Below, piece by piece: positions 14,443 through 15,660 of a stretch of 15,660 nt of DNA. The stretch is taken from assembly GCA_026706395.1 (NCBI GenBank), contig JAPOYU010000047.1:1-15660 (forward strand). Direction: 5' to 3'. The notes under the pieces are model-generated. The model did not search any database. It was not told the origin of the DNA and saw only the letters and a program-made list of their open reading frames with translations. Source of the stretch: Chloroflexota bacterium. Its GTDB lineage: Bacteria; Chloroflexota; Anaerolineae; Aggregatilineales; Phototrophicaceae. Positions within the stretch are counted from its first letter, which is position 1. Each line of letters opens with the position of its first letter. Both the position numbers and the translations under genes were made by a program.

Positions 14443-15480
14443 ATGGTCTTCGATTTCAGCGAGCATCCGCATCGGCGCTACAATCCGCTGATCGACGAGT
14501 GGATACTGGTCTCTCCGCATCGCGCCAAACGTCCCTGGCAAGGCGGACTTGAAGACCCAGGCAGCGAGGAGCGTCCCAAGTATGATCCCGACTGCTATCT
14601 CTGTCCCGGCAACCTGCGCGCCAATGGCGACCGCAATCCGGATTACGTTTCTACATTTGTCTTTGTGAACGACTTTGCTGCCGTGCTGCCGGATGTGCCT
14701 CGGGCGATTTCAAGCGCGACTTCGCTTTTTAGGCATGTGTCGATGCGGGGCGAGGCGCGGGTGATCTGTTTCTCGCCTCGCCACGACTTGACGCTGGCGG
14801 AAATGTCACTGCCGGAGGTCAGGCAAGTGGTGGATTTATGGGCGCAGCAGACGCAGGAACTTGGCGAACGATTCAATTGGGTCCAAGTCTTTGAGAATCG
14901 CGGCGATATGATGGGCGCATCCAACCCGCATCCGCACGGCCAGATCTGGGCGACCGACAGCCCGGGCACAATCCCAAGCAAAGAAGATGCGCAGCAACGC
15001 GCCTATCGAGAGCGGGTCAACGGCAACCTGCTCTCCGACTACGGGGAACAGGAACGAGCGCGGAATGAAAGACTGGTGGTTGAGAATGATAGCTGGCTGG
15101 TTGTGGTGCCATTTTGGGCGGTCTGGCCCTTCGAGACGCTGCTCCTGCCCAAGTTCAAGGTGCAGCGCCTGCCGGATCTGAAGGCGACGCAGCGCGCCCG
15201 GTTGGCAGAGATCCTGAAGCGATTGCTCGTGAAATATGACAATCTATTCCAAGTGCCGTTTCCCTATTCTATGGGCTGGCACGGCGCGCCGTATAATGGT
15301 GAAGACAACTGCCATTGGCTACTGCATGCCCACTTTTATCCGCCCCTGTTGCGTTCGGCTTCGGTCAAGAAATTCATGGTCGGTTACGAGATGCTGGCGG
15401 AAGCGCAACGGGACTTCACACCGGAGCAGGCGGCCGAGCGACTGCGTGATTCCTCTGACATTCATTACAAGCTGCGCTAG
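14443..15480 (+). CDS. galT: Galactose-1-phosphate uridylyltransferase
   Basis: The Leloir-pathway enzyme that exchanges UMP between UDP-glucose and galactose 1-phosphate in the cytosol. At 345 residues it is the same size as E. coli GalT (348). The active-site motif [10 protein letters not shown] is at 161-170, with His165 as the nucleophile that carries UMP and Gln167 after it. Likely zinc ligands are Cys51 and Cys54 (CYLC), His114 and His163. The second HIT-like half contains [15 protein letters not shown] at 287-301. The ATG lies 3 bp after the hydratase stop with no clear ribosome binding site, so it probably depends on translation of the upstream gene. No galK or galE is in the window. 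A plant-like ADP-glucose-specific relative is a less likely alternative. Confidence 0.95.
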   Translation: MVFDFSEHPHRRYNPLIDEWILVSPHRAKRPWQGGLEDPGSEERPKYDPDCYLCPGNLRANGDRNPDYVSTFVFVNDFAAVLPDVPRAISSATSLFRHVSMRGEARVICFSPRHDLTLAEMSLPEVRQVVDLWAQQTQELGERFNWVQVFENRGDMMGASNPHPHGQIWATDSPGTIPSKEDAQQRAYRERVNGNLLSDYGEQERARNERLVVENDSWLVVVPFWAVWPFETLLLPKFKVQRLPDLKATQRARLAEILKRLLVKYDNLFQVPFPYSMGWHGAPYNGEDNCHWLLHAHFYPPLLRSASVKKFMVGYEMLAEAQRDFTPEQAAERLRDSSDIHYKLR

Positions 15481-15563
15481 TCAGCCTAAACTTGTTGGCC
15501 GCCGGCAGCGAAGAGCGACGCACACAGCACCAACCCTTCCATAGTTCCTGTACCACTAGAATA

Positions 15564-15591
15564 TTGACATCTCGATTGTAACGACTATACT
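15564..15591 (+). promoter_or_regulatory. Sigma70-type promoter of tRNA-Leu
   Basis: A perfect TTGACA (15564-15569) and TATACT (15586-15591) are 16 nt apart. The start would be about 9 nt before the tRNA. The rest of the 126-bp gap after galT shows no hairpin with a T-tract. Confidence 0.75.
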
Positions 15592-15606
15592 TCACGGTAC
15601 TTGCTA

Positions 15607-15660
15607 GCCGAAGTGGCGGAATTGGCAGACGCGCTACGTTCAGGGCGTAGTTCTCTTCGG
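15607..15660 (+). tRNA. tRNA-Leu (anticodon CAG), 5' part, cut by window edge
   Basis: The sequence starts GCCGAAGTGGCGGAATTGG, the usual 5' end of bacterial tRNA-Leu, with the 5' acceptor strand GCCGAAG and a long D arm. The anticodon stem CTACG/CGTAG encloses loop TTCAGGG, giving anticodon CAG, which reads CUG. The last bases (TTCTCTTCGG) begin the long variable arm of this class II tRNA. The T arm and 3' acceptor strand lie outside the window. Confidence 0.93.

Overview
The window looks like chromosomal DNA of a moderately GC-rich bacterium. The lipoprotein with a Pro/Thr 'TPTITPTPDP'-type linker, the 'PVRGFGK' module behind it and the codon use suggest a member of the Chloroflexota (Anaerolineae-like). 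This placement is an inference from protein style, not from a marker-gene tree. No transposon, phage, plasmid or CRISPR signature was seen, and gene density is high.

Layout. The left part (1-8783) is read on the minus strand. From the right it carries a lipoprotein, a large six-hairpin glycosidase-like protein, a homodimer-type ABC exporter, a membrane-anchored methyltransferase, argS and dcd. Gaps between these genes are 18-75 bp, so they may form one long transcript from a sigma70-like promoter at 8827-8854. Below dcd is a self-contained tRNA-Val(UAC) unit with its own promoter and intrinsic terminator, followed by the start of an unidentified gene that runs off the left edge.

The right part (8957-15660) is on the plus strand. 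It holds a small DUF971 protein, then a maltose-type ABC importer operon (malE, malF, malG) behind a clear promoter, with a hairpin plus T-tract between malE and malF. After it come a MaoC-type hydratase and galT, 3 bp apart, behind an extended -10 promoter. The window ends inside a tRNA-Leu(CAG) gene that has its own consensus promoter.

How the genes fit together. MalE binds an oligosaccharide outside the cell and MalF/MalG form the channel. No ATPase gene is present, so a MalK/MsmX-like ATPase must come from elsewhere. A cytosolic glycosidase-like protein and the Leloir enzyme GalT nearby point to a carbohydrate-use neighbourhood, interleaved with housekeeping genes (argS, dcd, tRNAs).

The most unusual object is MalG. 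It is about 70 residues longer than the E. coli protein because of an insertion in its first extracytoplasmic loop. That insertion reads like a two-hairpin lipoyl/biotinyl-type barrel-sandwich hybrid without the modified-lysine motif. It should lie near the MalE docking surface, next to a full-length MalF P2 domain.
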